Below are positions 34,401-47,116 of a stretch of 64,000 nucleotides of DNA, in pieces (the stretch's first letter is position 1; every line of letters begins with the position of its first letter). The stretch is from the NCBI GenBank assembly GCA_025677815.1, contig JAIXMP010000009.1:1116001-1180000 (forward strand), read 5' to 3'. The position numbers were made by a program, and so were the translations under genes. Below the pieces are notes generated by a model, which saw only the letters and a list, made by a program, of their open reading frames with translations, did no database searches and was not told the origin of the DNA. Origin of the DNA: Phascolomyces articulosus. Its lineage: Eukaryota > Mucoromycota > Mucoromycetes > Mucorales > Lichtheimiaceae.

Positions 34401-37400
34401 CATTTCATGAACCGATCAATGGCTCTTTTTAGGAACGAATGTTGTGGCGGAATAGAATATCTACCTATATAACTTTGACTCACAAAACAAAACCTTCTTT
34501 ATCCATTCTTCTTCTTTCTTTTTATGCAATTCTATGCAACTATCTGCATTATATAAACTGTTTTTTTTTTTGGTGCCATAGACTCCGTTTATTTTTTTTT
34601 TTTACTCCTTGATCCATTTATTACATAAACTTGTTTCTTGTAGCACGATCCCAATAAACTAACAGCACAACAACAACGGGTTGCAATATACTCATGTGTC
34701 GTCATGTTTTCGATCGTTCACAATATCATACATATAGAAATAAAGACGTGGTGTTATGTACCACTACACCACACAAGTGGAACACAAACTGATAAACGCA
34801 ATGCATATCATAAATTGTTCTTTTTTTCTTTTCCTGTTCTCGGACCGAGTATTCTCCTTTTCGAGTATAGTAAATCAAACGTCATTGACGACTACTCCAT
34901 AAATATACATAGAGTGTTCTATATAACTGGCTCTCTTTTTATGCATATCGATCATCCATTGCTATCACGCGACATTAAAAAAAAAGCATGAACTTCTTTT
35001 CTTCATTATTATTATATATTAAATAATAATCATCCTCATCATCAACGGATGCGGGTCATCCTTGATAAACCAATGTAGATCCATCCTCATAAAAGAAGTT
35101 AACCGTTGTTTAGTTGTTTGTTGTTTAGAGGAAAAGAACAAAAAAAAAATGCATGGATGATAAACAAATGTGCATAATAATGCATACTATAAATAAGCTT
35201 TTTTTTTTACAGCGTAAAAATTCTAACAAGAACCTCCCCCCACAAAGCCCAGCATTTGTTATTGTATACGTAATCTATGTTCTTAAATGGTTTGACGAAC
35301 GGCGACAATGAAGAGGAGATGACGGACCGGGAACTGACTGACTGACTGGTTTTGGATAAATAAAAAAAATAATAACCATTCTATCGGGTGTGTTTCTATC
35401 TATATGCAATCGAATGACTCATTTATTATGGTATAACTTGTTTATGTATTAATATTATTCTATCAACCAACAACGATGAAGTTAAGAGGATGATGAAGAT
35501 GATCCCATGATGTATACTAAAAACATGATGTGGGTCCACGTAATCCTCTCTTCGTGGTTATAGTAAAAGACCTTTATAGTTATAATAAATAAGTAATTAA
35601 TTTTGTTACGCATATGACCTTGTAATGGTATATCTTTTATTATGTATAAAGATGAATAATGTTTAACTGTTCCAAAAAAGAGTAAAGCCAAGCTTCTTGG
35701 TGGTTTAAGACTGTAAGAAAAGACTCCGCTTAGGTCTCTCTCTCTCTCTCTCTTCTCCTTCTCGAACGGTCTTGATCTATTTTATAAACACAGATGTGAA
35801 GCGCTATACCTTAGTTTATAAAAAAAAAAGATCTAGTTCTTTCATCTTGATTATTTTATCCCACTATGGACTGTTTTTAAGACGAATTGCATGGAAGTGT
35901 AAAAGTCCATATGCAATTTTTTTTACTCCGATATCCTTTACTATTTACCTTGCGCCCGCCAAAAAAAAATAAAATAAAAATAGGTGAGACCGTGCATTGG
36001 CGTGCATTTAGTTGCGGTTCAGTTTCTCACGGGGACAAAAAAAAAAAAAGTAACGTGGCAAAAGAATGTTTCAAAGAAGCAGGTCGATCAAGGTACGCAC
36101 ATACAGGTACATATAATAAGTGTGGCTGTTGCCTTGTCTAGATTCTTTTTTTTTCCCTCATCTCCGCAATTTTATATATGTAATTTATTATATTAATACA
36201 TTTAGAATAAAAAACGATATTGTTGCATAAAAGCATATTTGTTGTGCAACAAGGTATCTCTCGATAATGAAAGAAGTATTAGAAGAAGGTGAAAGGAAAG
36301 AGAAGTATAATAAATGGTAGGTGGTGAAGGCTAACATAATATAATAGTCATATAAATATATATAAAGTGATACGAAAAGGGCTTATTACGTAGTTATTCT
36401 TATTGTTTTAGAGTGAACAACTATATCGTACGATAAATGCCGATCATTTCAATGATTGACAAATTGGATGTAACGCTTACACAACATTTCAATATAATAA
36501 CATTCATTGTTCTCATGATAATGATGATAAGAATGACGATAAAAATATCATCATCATCATTATCATTGGATGACATTGTTCGAAAGGTTTATTTGTAGGA
36601 AAATTACTTCTTGTCCATGTAGATGAAAGATAACCAATTACTCGAATTGGCATATAAACAACTGAGAACCAAAAAAAAAGTTTGTATACCTTTTTCTGAA
36701 TTATAACAAAATGTGTCAATTTTTATTGCTGCTGCTGGTGTTGTTGTTTGATCAATTTTAGGAAAATAAAAAAAAAATAATAATAATAAAAAATGATCGA
36801 GAAAGTGGTACTGACTTCCATTTTCTTTATTTAAATTTTATAATCGTCAAGCTGCATATTTCCAAGACATAAAAGAAAGGTGACACGACATAATTTTATC
36901 CATTAAAAGAAGTTACTTTTAGTTCTCCACCCTAAAATATATTATTACAAATCCGGGACAAAACAACAACCACTTGATACCAAGCATTTGTTTGTTATTT
37001 TTTTTTTTGTTATATTTACGATGCCCGATCCATCATCGTTGTTCGTGACAATAATAATAACAATGCATTATACCCTTGTTTGTTACAAGATATGCAATAT
37101 TTCATGTTTAGGATTGTATATGTATATAAAAGTTGTGTTATATGTTTATTTATATTAGTACTACTAATAATAATAATGAAGGAGTTATATATAATTACAA
37201 AAGAAAGAGAGAGAGAGAAGGAGAGAAATACACAATACGGAATGAGAGAAGTGTGTGTGTGTGTGTGTGTTTTGTTTTGTGCCCTGTAACTGAAGTGTAT
37301 AGAGTGAGAGTATATAATATAGAAAAGAAGTGGGATATACATGGTTTATAGTTAAGATATATATGTCATGGATGCGGTTGTTGTGATAGGAGGAGTAAAA

Positions 37401-37593
37401 AGTAATAATAATAAGATAAGTAGTAATAGAGTAATAGTAGTAGTAGTAGTAATAGTAATAGGATATATATATATATATATATATATAATAAAAATCAAAT
37501 GCAGAAAGAAAGAAAAAAAAAAAAGAAAGTTTGAAAGAGGTGCTCAATATCGACGTCGACGTCAACATTGGTATCGTTTTGGGTGGAAGTTAT
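31497..37593. other. 6-kb gene desert
   Basis: Very AT-rich DNA with poly-T tracts, (TC)n at about 35736-35753, (GT)n at 37255-37270 (read as TGTGTG), (TAG/TA)n at 37430-37490 and many stop codons in all frames. One possible minus-strand exon (31995-32167) is listed separately. Otherwise I see no supported genes, tRNAs or transposon ends. Confidence 0.55.
31995..32167 (-). other. Possible terminal exon or coding relic
   Basis: Minus-strand open reading of 57 codons beginning after a splice-like acceptor (TTATTTATATTAG) and ending in TGA. It includes EIYVDHRKERRSCTKKLLYY, LELDIPHLIRRYRATQNRR and LLDETDEPEA. The charged composition looks coding, but no upstream exons were found within 1 kb and no family is recognised. 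Confidence 0.3.
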
Positions 37594-37929
37594 TTAATGT
37601 GAATGATGAGTGGCTGTCGAACAAGTACTACTACTACTACTTGTTGTACTTGATGTAGGCGAAGGAAGATATTTTTGACGTGGAACAAAAGTGTTTTGTG
37701 AAGGAACGTAGACCCAGCAACGTGTACAATAATCATCTGTATTTAATGCCAAGATTCGACTACACGTCGAACATTTTTTATGACAATTGGAACAAAACCA
37801 GTCTGCTCCCAAGGCTTTATTGCATGACCCGCATACAATACTTGGTTCATTGTCGGTGGCAACATAGTCGGGATCATCGAGATGTTCAAATGGTGATGGT
37901 GATGAAGGAGGAGACGGGAAGTAGTTCAT
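37594..37929 (-). CDS. Small cysteine-rich (zinc-binding) protein
   Basis: Single exon, 111 aa with start at 37929 (MNYFPSPPSSPSPFEH). Four CxxC pairs in the middle (CGSC, CSNC, CSTC, CTRC) with extra Cys/His residues can bind two zinc ions in a short treble-clef or ribbon-like fold. The N-terminus is Pro/Ser-rich and the C-terminus Ser/Thr-rich (SPTSSTTSSSSSTCSTATHH). The frame stays open upstream to 38055, but that part is a TC-derived Ser/Leu stretch and unlikely to be translated. Family not recognised. Similar small CxxC proteins in fungi are of unknown function. Confidence 0.6.
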   Translation of the reverse strand: MNYFPSPPSSPSPFEHLDDPDYVATDNEPSIVCGSCNKALGADWFCSNCHKKCSTCSRILALNTDDYCTRCWVYVPSQNTFVPRQKYLPSPTSSTTSSSSSTCSTATHHSH

Positions 37930-38824
37930 AGTTTTTATATTGTCTTGGAAAGAGGAAAGAGAATACTTAAAGAGAATTGGCTTATAAAGAAAAAGAAAAA
38001 GAGAGAGAGAGAGAGAGGATGGAATGGATTGAATGATTTTAAAAAAACGTGACAAGTATAAAGAAGGAAAAGAAGAAAAAAGAAAATGAGAAAGGGGAAG
38101 GAAAGAAGGGGTTGTATTTATAGGCTTTTTTTATATTATTGTTTTATTCAGATCATGCAAGCACGGACAATAGTCTGGTTGTCGGTAGTTTTTTTTTTTT
38201 TTTTTTTTTTTCTTGTAGTAGATTAGTATGGACACTTGTAGGTTCAAACAAAAGAACGGATCGGCCTGGTTGCTACATGTTTTCCTATGCAATCAATGTC
38301 ACACCGCTTTGTTAAGCACACACAACACAACAACAGCAGCAGAAAAAAAAATAAAGGAATTCCACGTGGAGACCCTTTTTTTTGCATTTGACTTCTCCTT
38401 CTTTTTTTAACCTATATACGATCATAATAACCATTTCTATCGTGAATGCGTTCATTTAAACGAGTCGATCAACAGGTATCAATAAGGAGGTTTTTTTCAT
38501 ATATAAAAAAAAGAATTTGATATAAAATTATTATACCCCCCAAAGCCATCACTATTATTATTATTTTGCGCGCAACAAACAGACCGACCGACATATATAT
38601 AAAACTCCTTAATTTTTTTAAATAGCCCATCTACTTCAATTTTTTATGTATGGGATTGGCATCATGTGTGTGTGTCTTTTAAAGCAAAAAAATGTAATAA
38701 TAATAAAATGCATGCATCTTTATGCACTTTTGTATAATAGGAATACAGAATGAGAAAACAGAAGGAGATCATTCTCTTCTATACTCTCCCTCCCCCCAAA
38801 AAAAGAAAATTTTTATTATTACAA
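37930..38824. other. Intergenic with 23-T homopolymer
   Basis: Between two minus-strand genes: upstream region of the cysteine-rich gene and 3' region of RPAP1. Contains (GA)n at about 38000-38017, a T23 run at 38189-38211 and the possible 3' UTR of RPAP1. No gene seen. Confidence 0.6.
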
Positions 38825-41800
38825 TCAAGAACATGAAGAGAGTAAATCAGAAATATCCCGTTTTAAAGGATTGGATACAGAAGGTTCATCCAAGGATGCT
38901 TTTAATTCATTCATGACAAATTCCCGTAATGCTCCTTCGACCTTGTTTTCCGCCAATGCAGACATGTACGCTCTTAATAAAGAGGCTCCGACCGGCATGA
39001 CTAAACGACGACTTGGATAGGGCAGTACATCCGAAGGCGTCTTGAGCGTGGATAAAATATCACGATAATCACTCCATACCAAATACTTGTAATCCACTGC
39101 TCCACCTTCCTCTTTTTCTTGATCATCGTTGACATGAATTAAAAGATATGTCAATAATCGGGCAAATTCAACATGACCAAAGGACACGGAAGCATATTGA
39201 GCAACAAATGCTTGATAAAATTGATAAAAAGGTTGTCGGATAGGGACCGATGAAGCGGATCTCCGCCATGCAGATGTGAGGGATCCCGTTGTCGTCACTC
39301 TACTACTTTGTTGTTGACTTTGCAATGCGAAAAGTCGATCCAACCATTGATGAACAAGTTCTGTAATACGATCACCCCAAAAGATTTCTTTTTCTTCTTG
39401 TAATTCACCATCATCTCCTACCAAAGCTTCAGAAATCATAAAGACTTTCATTAATGACACAAGCACAATATCATGATCCATCGGCATATTCTGTAATAAA
39501 AGCGTGGCGGCTTCCAATGTGGCGGCAATGACATTGGCTGAGCTCTCTCTACATTTTTGTGCAAGGCGAGACTTGTCCATGTGGTACATTTCATCGACGG
39601 GTGAAAATAGATATGCAGTGACACTTCCTTGTTGTTGCGAATGTTGATAATAATAGTCGGGATACACCAAGGTATGAAGCCGAGGACCATTATGATCTAA
39701 TAATAGAGGATACCCATCTTTTGAACTATCTTGTAAATAAAACAAAGACAATGTGGAAGCCAGTGTGTTGCTCAACCGGTCAAGAATACATAACTGCACC
39801 AAGTGTCGCGCTAATTGTCGCTCGAATGGACCCACATGCATACTGGTAACCGTCATTTCAAGCTCAGCTGCATCATATCCCATTTGCCCCCACAGTTGGC
39901 TTCGGATTGTTCTGTCCTTCACATGAAGTATCCAAGACCCCATTGCTAATCTGCCTAAACTACCTTGGTCATACACTTGTTGAATTAACCGAGTGATGGA
40001 GGAAGAAGCGAGTTGTTCAGAGGCATTGCATACGAATGTTTTGGTAGAAGCAAAGGCACATAAGAATTGAACTTGACGTAATACTCGATTACTTTGAATC
40101 CATGAATCCTTTTCATTCTCAAGTGTGGAAGTAGTTGAGAATTTTTCCATGGCTACCTTCCAAATATCAGCTGTACTGATGGTATCATCCACTGGTGGGA
40201 ATCTATCCATATAGCTGGCTAAAATGGCAAAATACCCAACCGCTGTATCAAACACCATGGTGGATCGATCACGGGTACGAAGAATAGCCAAAATCACTGG
40301 AATAAAAGCCGTCGGTTGATGCCAATCAATCGCATGTGGAGGAGTCGTCTTGTGTGGATCCGCAGCGGCATGTAATGACAATTCCAATAAACTCATGGTG
40401 GTAGCAGCACGGATATCATCCAACGTCGTTGAAATGCTTTTTTTGTTATTTGTTAGGAGACCCGCTCTTAACCAAGACATCATCGGTTCATGCAAATCTT
40501 GAAGGGCTGGCATTACGAGACCATACGCCACCAAAACACGAAGTAATTTGATCGTTTCAATTTGTAATGCATACGCACGTTTTTCCAATACAGGATCATG
40601 AGCAACGACTTGCGTGGGTGTCACCAAGTATTGTAACAAACAAGCGGCTTTTTGATTAATAGCTTCAGCAACACGTCGACTGCCTTGTGCCAAGACTGTT
40701 AATAACTGTATCGTGGCTAAACTGGGATATGTTTCCATCCTCTCATCCTGTGTTGCCATTGGCCATTCACGTTTCAATATTCCCCATTCCAATACATGAT
40801 CCAATAAATCATGATCCATGATGGATTCACAGACCTGTTGGCCTGACTGAGCAAATCGTATCAGTATCTTTACCAACAAGGCCATGGATTTGGCATCCAA
40901 TTCACTATTGGGTAACATCAAATATCGAATCCGTTGTAAAATATTCATCCGTAATAATCCTTGGGTCAAATCCCGTTGCGCTAAATGAGCATCATCTTCC
41001 AACTCTTCTTCTTCTTCCTCATCCTTTTTGCCTTGCAATCGATTCAAGGTGGTAGTGAACTTTTCACCCAATCCAGCCATCTCTTGTGTGTCTTGTTGAA
41101 CCATGACCTTGGGTCGTGCCACATATCCCAAAAATGCATTAAAATGTGCCATATTCAAAGTTTTTTCTTCATCCTTCACCTCATCTTCTTTTTCCAAGAC
41201 CAAGGCGGCCATGGCTTGCACCGCACTGACCAATACGACTAAATGACGATCATCCATCGCCGAACGTAAATAAAGTACAGCAGCGATTTCTGGACGAAGG
41301 AATAGAGTTAGGACTTGATCCCAAAAAGGTTCTCCACGATGATGTTTAGCATTACGCAAGATACGAGTCAAAGTATTTAATACCATGACACGTTGAGGAG
41401 CCACTTGACTACGAACAAGATAAAATAATTCGGCCAGAGTATAACCTGCTTTGTCAGGTTCTTCGCCATGATGATGCAATCCTTGATGGACAGGGACATC
41501 GGTGGTGGGGTCAATAGGTTTGCCTTGGAAATCAAATCGTGTATGACGATACATTTGATCTTTTTCATCCACGGGTTCTTCTTTGGCAGAGGCGGGTGTG
41601 GGTGGATCGGTGGTATCGAATCGACTATCCATCCATGCTAATTTTTCATATTCGGTGGGAACGTCAGCGAAATACCGTTCTTTCATGACCATCAAATCAT
41701 CATCTTCTCCTTCACCCACAGGGGCATCTTCCTCCTGTTCTTCTTGTTGTTTTTTCCCTCGGTTCATTAATATGGCAATCGAATCCGAACTGAGACTTTC

Positions 41801-42583
41801 CATGATTTCTTTTCTTGCTGCTTCAATTTCTTCTTCTGTCATATGGTCAATACGATCCAAATTCTCTTGTTCATAATCATTCTTTGGTTGTGGTTGCTGT
41901 TTTGATGAGGAGGATGCTTGTGTTGTTTTTGGTGGTTGTTCTAAAGAGACAGTGGTATTATTTTTCGCATCCATGCGCATTTTGAATAAACTCCTTCGTG
42001 CAGGTTTAGGAAACCCTTCCACATGCTGTTTCGATCGTTCTGTACCCGTTTTTAAAGACGGTGGTTCTACTTGGTCGACTTGGTTTTCTGTCACATCGCT
42101 TAAAATATTTCCCAATAACGAGGTGAGATCGAGCATTTTTTTTGAGACAGGAACATGAGGCTGTTCATTGGCATGAGGATCAACTACACCTTCGAGTGCT
42201 GGCATGTCACTTGGATCGTCGTCCACTTGCTCAAGTGTGGGCATGGAAGCTAATGCATCTTGATCTTCTTCCATGGCATGGATCGTTACTGGTTTTTTTG
42301 TTGTCGAACTACTGGAGCTACTACTCGTTGCTGTTGCTGCTGCCGCAGCTTGTTGTTGTTGCTGTCGTCGTTGTGCAAATAGACTCTGTTTCTTTTTGGG
42401 TGTCGCGCTTGTTGCAGTTGTGGTGGTGGTTGATGGTGGTGCACCAAAAGTACTCGTTGGTGGTCCTCCTCGTACTACTTTGGCAGAAGGTACTGTTTTC
42501 TTTTCAAAAAATTCGCGTTGTAATTGTTCAAGATCTTCATCGTCGTCTTCTGCATTAAATCGTGGTCGGATCGATTGTTTCAT
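38825..42583 (-). CDS. RPAP1: RNA polymerase II-associated protein 1 (RPAP1/Rba50)
   Basis: A single 1252-codon exon on the minus strand. The N-terminus MKQSIRPRFNAEDDDEDLEQLQ and low-complexity Q/S/T region are followed by the RPAP1_N-type segment (MTEEEIEAARKEIMESLSSD...ILMNRGKK). Then comes the RPAP1_C signature, RFDFQGKPI and GLHHHGEEPDKAGYTLAELF. The remaining ~800 residues are alpha-helical repeats. RPAP1/Rba50 is a cytoplasmic assembly and nuclear import factor for RNA polymerase II, working with GPN GTPases. The gene is intronless although most neighbours have introns. Confidence 0.93.
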   Translation of the reverse strand: MKQSIRPRFNAEDDDEDLEQLQREFFEKKTVPSAKVVRGGPPTSTFGAPPSTTTTTATSATPKKKQSLFAQRRQQQQQAAAAATATSSSSSSSTTKKPVTIHAMEEDQDALASMPTLEQVDDDPSDMPALEGVVDPHANEQPHVPVSKKMLDLTSLLGNILSDVTENQVDQVEPPSLKTGTERSKQHVEGFPKPARRSLFKMRMDAKNNTTVSLEQPPKTTQASSSSKQQPQPKNDYEQENLDRIDHMTEEEIEAARKEIMESLSSDSIAILMNRGKKQQEEQEEDAPVGEGEDDDLMVMKERYFADVPTEYEKLAWMDSRFDTTDPPTPASAKEEPVDEKDQMYRHTRFDFQGKPIDPTTDVPVHQGLHHHGEEPDKAGYTLAELFYLVRSQVAPQRVMVLNTLTRILRNAKHHRGEPFWDQVLTLFLRPEIAAVLYLRSAMDDRHLVVLVSAVQAMAALVLEKEDEVKDEEKTLNMAHFNAFLGYVARPKVMVQQDTQEMAGLGEKFTTTLNRLQGKKDEEEEEELEDDAHLAQRDLTQGLLRMNILQRIRYLMLPNSELDAKSMALLVKILIRFAQSGQQVCESIMDHDLLDHVLEWGILKREWPMATQDERMETYPSLATIQLLTVLAQGSRRVAEAINQKAACLLQYLVTPTQVVAHDPVLEKRAYALQIETIKLLRVLVAYGLVMPALQDLHEPMMSWLRAGLLTNNKKSISTTLDDIRAATTMSLLELSLHAAADPHKTTPPHAIDWHQPTAFIPVILAILRTRDRSTMVFDTAVGYFAILASYMDRFPPVDDTISTADIWKVAMEKFSTTSTLENEKDSWIQSNRVLRQVQFLCAFASTKTFVCNASEQLASSSITRLIQQVYDQGSLGRLAMGSWILHVKDRTIRSQLWGQMGYDAAELEMTVTSMHVGPFERQLARHLVQLCILDRLSNTLASTLSLFYLQDSSKDGYPLLLDHNGPRLHTLVYPDYYYQHSQQQGSVTAYLFSPVDEMYHMDKSRLAQKCRESSANVIAATLEAATLLLQNMPMDHDIVLVSLMKVFMISEALVGDDGELQEEKEIFWGDRITELVHQWLDRLFALQSQQQSSRVTTTGSLTSAWRRSASSVPIRQPFYQFYQAFVAQYASVSFGHVEFARLLTYLLIHVNDDQEKEEGGAVDYKYLVWSDYRDILSTLKTPSDVLPYPSRRLVMPVGASLLRAYMSALAENKVEGALREFVMNELKASLDEPSVSNPLKRDISDLLSSCS

Positions 42584-43894
42584 TATATTTTTTTATTCGT
42601 TATCTTACTAAGAAAAAAAAATATGCGGCCGAGACAAAAAAAAATCCACCACTTTAAATTCAGTTCGGTTTGTAGAACCCCGTTTCATCCCGCTGTAGTA
42701 TATCAGTGAAAACTCAAACTGTTGACCTCCTCCCCTCCCTGATTGAATCGATACAATGATTTATTCTTATGTTTAGGTAGTTTCTTATAGAAGTAAACAC
42801 ATATACAAGAAAAGATGGCTTAGAAGTTTAGAAATAGATCAGGATGAAAATCAATTGAATAACAAGCTATTATTTTAATTTATGTTCATAATGCTTACTT
42901 TTTATACAGCAACATCCTCATATGTACGAATGATTGAATATAAAGTGTTAGTATAATTTTTTTTTCCTGCTGTTAATTCTAACTCTTAGTTACAAGAGTT
43001 AGTGGCTGCTTAATAATATAATGCAGCCATAAAATGAAATTTATGCTACTACAAGAAGAATGACGCCGCCGCACGCGAAGCATGAATTGCAATTATATAT
43101 AACAAACTTCTCTGCTTTTGTTCACTCACAACAATTGTCCATCCTCAGACTTATTTATACTCCTCAAGAAATGCAACCTCTCATTTTATACAGTATAATA
43201 GAGTGTTCTTTTTCTCTACCTCCAATGCGTACTGCTTATACCCACTTTCAAACAATTGTTGCAAAGCACCCTGTTGTTTTTTTAGCGTCTTTTTTTTATA
43301 ATAGTTAAATTCCTAAAAACTTGAAAAAAACTCGGTATGATAATATAATAAATAGTTTATTATAGAGAGTAAACTGGAATAGATAATTTATAAATATATA
43401 GTAATAAAGCAATGTTGATTTCATACACATGCATATTATCTAAAGTACTATCGTTCATTGATTTGTAGAACATATGTCTAATACGATTTGCACCGTATAT
43501 ATTATATTTGAGAATCTAGTTAATGGGCCAGTTGCACGCAATTATTGAATTGAACTTTTACAATGTGTGTGATGGTAATAATAATGAACTACTTATCTAT
43601 GATGATTAATATATGGGTGGTAATGAATGTTTCAACTAACATTTGATACCTGCTAAGGAATATGCATTTTCATGTTTTCACGGATCTCTGGACTTTCAAA
43701 GACAATAATAACAAACAACATTCCTATGCTGACTTTCTCCAAATGATCATTTTTTTTTGAGCAATATACTCCAACTATCATACAAGAATAGACGAAATGA
43801 TGTACGAAATTGAATGGGATTATACTTAAAGAGTAACTAATTCGATAACTGAAAAGGAAAAGAAATCGTTGTAAAGTAAGAATAATATATGCAT

Positions 43895-44290
43895 TCAAAT
43901 ATATGGATAAAACCAGACGGGCTTTACGCTGACATTCCAGGTTTCAATGATCTGCCAATATCCAGCATTCATTACCAAGATAACCATAGTTAGAATTATT
44001 TCGTTGCAGAAGATACACTGAATTCCTAACACCGTCAACTTTTTTTTGTACCCCAAAAATTTCTGCTCATTGATCATTTATTGGTGCGTCAAACAAATAC
44101 ACTTTTTAATCTCTATTTCTAAATATTCTCTCACTGAATGGCTCATGTTGTCTTTTGTAAAATCATCGGGTGCTGATAATTCCATCCAAATGATGGACGT
44201 CTGTTTCACGATCTTGTTCGAAACTAATCCACAAATGCTACTATGTTGTTTGTTGTGTTTTTCTACACATATAGGGATAATTTGTTTTTG
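43895..44290 (-). pseudogene. Unidentified decayed coding tract
   Basis: Minus-strand frame open over ~130 codons apart from one TAA near 44078. It includes KQTSIIWMELSAPDDFTKDN, SVREYLEIEIKKCICLTHQ, the stop, then KFLGYKKKLTVLGIQCIFC and ILTMVILVMNAGYW. Composition is protein-like and the frame persists through the stop, which suggests a gene broken by a point mutation. Family unknown. Confidence 0.35.
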
Positions 44291-44866
44291 TCAGTAGCAT
44301 TTCGACGAACCAATTCCTATGTCTTCTCATGATGTATTTAATATACTATCAATAAATACTGTTGAAACTTTGTATACATGTACGTAATCTTTCCTCCACC
44401 CTCTATATCATGAGGAAAATATCTTTTTTTTTTCGTTTCCTTCCTTAAAACCATTACCCACAATTACATGTCGTGTCAAGACAATACGTGACCATACCAT
44501 TAACCGCTCATATTTTTTTTCTCAAAATCCTTTTGGTTTGCCATCTCTCGAAAGTTCATGTAAACGTCCGAATGATATATACAAATGATACTGTCTTTTT
44601 TATCTTTTGACAAAGGCTTTCCAAGTGTTTGAATATTTATACTATGCCTCGCAAACAGGGATGGTATTACTATCTTCCTTTAAACTATTTATAACTATAT
44701 TGTATTATCATATTTATCGCCTTTATTATTCCTTTTATACCTATATCCATCTTGCACGGATGTCAACATGACTAAAATGCCTTGTTGTTGCTCTTGTTGT
44801 TAATGATATATATCAAAAAACGAATGATACACATGATCGTTTTACCCATTGATTTCAAAATACTAC

Positions 44867-45163
44867 TCAAAAGAAAGCATTGCTATTAGTCATTAATGAC
44901 ATACCAGATACATTGAGAACTTGGTTTTTGTGTGGTGAATGATAATCATTTGAAAACAGCATTATAGAGGAATGATTCATCGCCATTAGATATATATTGG
45001 TTTGGGATTTTATGCAGATGAGATAATAGAGCTTTAAAGATTGGGATTTCCCTAGTGTCATTTCATAATGCTGAAACTTATGATTTTGGCCTGCTATATA
45101 TTTCTCTATGGTTTGAACGGTGATTGCAGCAAATAAAATATATATCGTATACCTTTTCTGCAT
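44867..45163 (-). pseudogene. Unidentified coding tract, possibly same decayed gene
   Basis: A 98-codon minus-strand open frame with balanced composition (AAITVQTIEKYIAGQNHKFQ, IYLMAMNHSSIMLFSNDYHS). Upstream, another frame reads MSGIENEKKFIARFMNILQ near 45270-45320. Frame changes between the pieces and lack of splice signals suggest decay. Family unknown. Confidence 0.3.
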
Positions 45164-45860
45164 TCATTTTCAATTTTTTTTTTATATATACGAATATAAA
45201 AAAATAATGCTTGCCAATAATATTATTAATAAGTATTAGTTTGTTCGAAGCACACTTCTCTTTGAAGTATATTCATAAATCGAGCAATGAATTTTTTTTC
45301 ATTCTCAATTCCTGACATGTCTTTGCATTATAAAACAAGATGGCGTTGGACAGTGTTATTATTAAATAGTACAAGTATGTGGATAATTCAACGCGATGGG
45401 GATGTAATAATGCGACATATGAGAAAAACGACTTGAGTTACTGGGTTGGACCATCTACCCATTACTACAGCTTTTCAATATATCTTACACTCATTCTATC
45501 CCAACACATAGAATGTGGAATAATAAGCAGTGTTTTCCATTTTAGCATGTTGATGGTCAGCGCTATTTTGAAGGGGAAAATACGATCTTTAATGGAAGAA
45601 AAGGCGACAAACCTCCTTTCAGACACGTTTTGATTTTTATAGTATATGATTGATGCCAAACATATGAACCCACCTATCAGCTATTGATGTTGCATACCTT
45701 TTTGACATGGTACTAAAATTGCTTTGTAGAAGATGAAGTATCATTTTGGTATGAAAGAAATGGTATATATTATTATTTCTCGATCAAAATCATTAACCAC
45801 CGGCGAACCATGTTGATGATGCTAAATTTGTTCATTGGATATAAAGATATAGGAGCCTAT

Positions 45861-46102
45861 TCAATGGGGGAAAAATAGTGTTCCATTTGTGTGCGTACCG
45901 AGCACTGTATGAGAAGAATCGGAAGAAAATGTAAAATCATAAATAAAATATATGCCTTTTCTCTGGTACTGGGCACCTAGTGCATGTGTACTAGCAAACA
46001 AGTTTTCATGCATGCATTCTACTAAATAGAACGGAGCAAGGAGATGGCCAAGGGGTCGTACACAATTCGTTACACCACCCATCATTTCCGTATTATAGAC
46101 AA
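45861..46102 (-). pseudogene. Unidentified coding tract
   Basis: About 80 codons on the minus strand, reading QILVYNTEMMGGVTNCVRPL and then HLLAPFYLVECMHENLF and YFIYDFTFSSDSSHTVLGTH. It is protein-like but is bounded by stops on both sides. A further minus frame at 46299-46565 (FFSHLFYAKTNIFSWFGDGL) may belong to it. No family recognised; the YNxxMGGV string recalls PiggyBac transposases but the rest does not follow. Confidence 0.3.
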
Positions 46103-47116
46103 GAATTTGCTATGAATTTTTCTGATCTGGCCTGTTCCCAATAGTTTTTCACAATACATAGTAAGAAGATGGTAACTCTACCACCGGTAGTATGCATCGA
46201 ATTTTGCAATACATATTAAGGCTATTCACAATTAATGAAATAAAGGTCTTTTAGACACGGATTATAAAACAAAACTGATATTTGCAAACACTTAATAATT
46301 ACGCTGCCAGTACTCTTGTGTATATTAAAAAAAAAGAACCAATGAAATACTCTTTTCTTGTTTTTTTTTTCTTTCTGTTGTTCTGCATTTGATAGGTCGG
46401 ATGTGATATACGTAGTAGTGCAACAATATGCTCGTTTCTTAGACTGCAACAAGGAATAAACATATTCTCCAGACCGTCACCAAACCACGAAAAAATGTTT
46501 GTTTTTGCATAAAACAAGTGAGAAAAAAAAAGACTTTCGAGTTTCCTTGCATATATTTTTTTCATTTATGGACCAGCAACTTTGATAAAATTTCATCAAC
46601 TATATTGTTCGTCTTATTCTTATTCATTAACACAACATATAAATAAAACACACAACACACGCGCACACACATCGCGTCCCAACAATCATTTTATTTTACG
46701 TTAAAAACTCGGATAGGCTCAACATGTATATACTACTCCAGTGCTAAAAGACTAATTTTAAATAAAGAAGAATTACAGTAATGATTCAAGGTACCTTCTT
46801 ATAATATATCTAATACGTAATATAGCATTGGAAGTTGTGTTTAAATGTAATACGTATGTTAGGGGCGAAGTGTTTGAATAAGCAAAATGCCCCTGATACT
46901 ATAGTTTGGACCTTAAAGTCATTCATACTCCAGCTATATTAGTTGTGATATTGATATAGAGGATGGTGTAAGGCGTAAAAAAGATGGTATATTACTATGA
47001 TGACTATTCTCATAGCTTTAACATACTAACGTAAGGAATTCGACTCTGTAATTTAAAATGAGTATCAGTTTAACTATCATATTATATACTATTTAAAACC
47101 CTTAATTTTTATTGAA

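Larger units (their letters stand above)
42584..47116. other. Gene desert with decayed minus-strand coding tracts
   Basis: AT-rich DNA of 4.5 kb. Apart from the promoter region of RPAP1 at its left end, it contains several minus-strand tracts that read like protein but are broken (listed separately at 43895-44290, 44867-45163 and 45861-46102). No transposon ends, RNA genes or intact genes were recognised. Confidence 0.5.

Noticed and set aside
37185..37568. Open frames across the GT, GA and TA repeats at 37.1-37.6 kb
   Set aside because: The predicted peptides are pure translations of microsatellites (poly-Tyr, Thr-His) with no coding signal.
42142..42611. Plus-strand Val/Leu-rich open frames opposite the RPAP1 N-terminus
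   Set aside because: They are antisense readings of the Gln/Ser/Thr low-complexity region of RPAP1.
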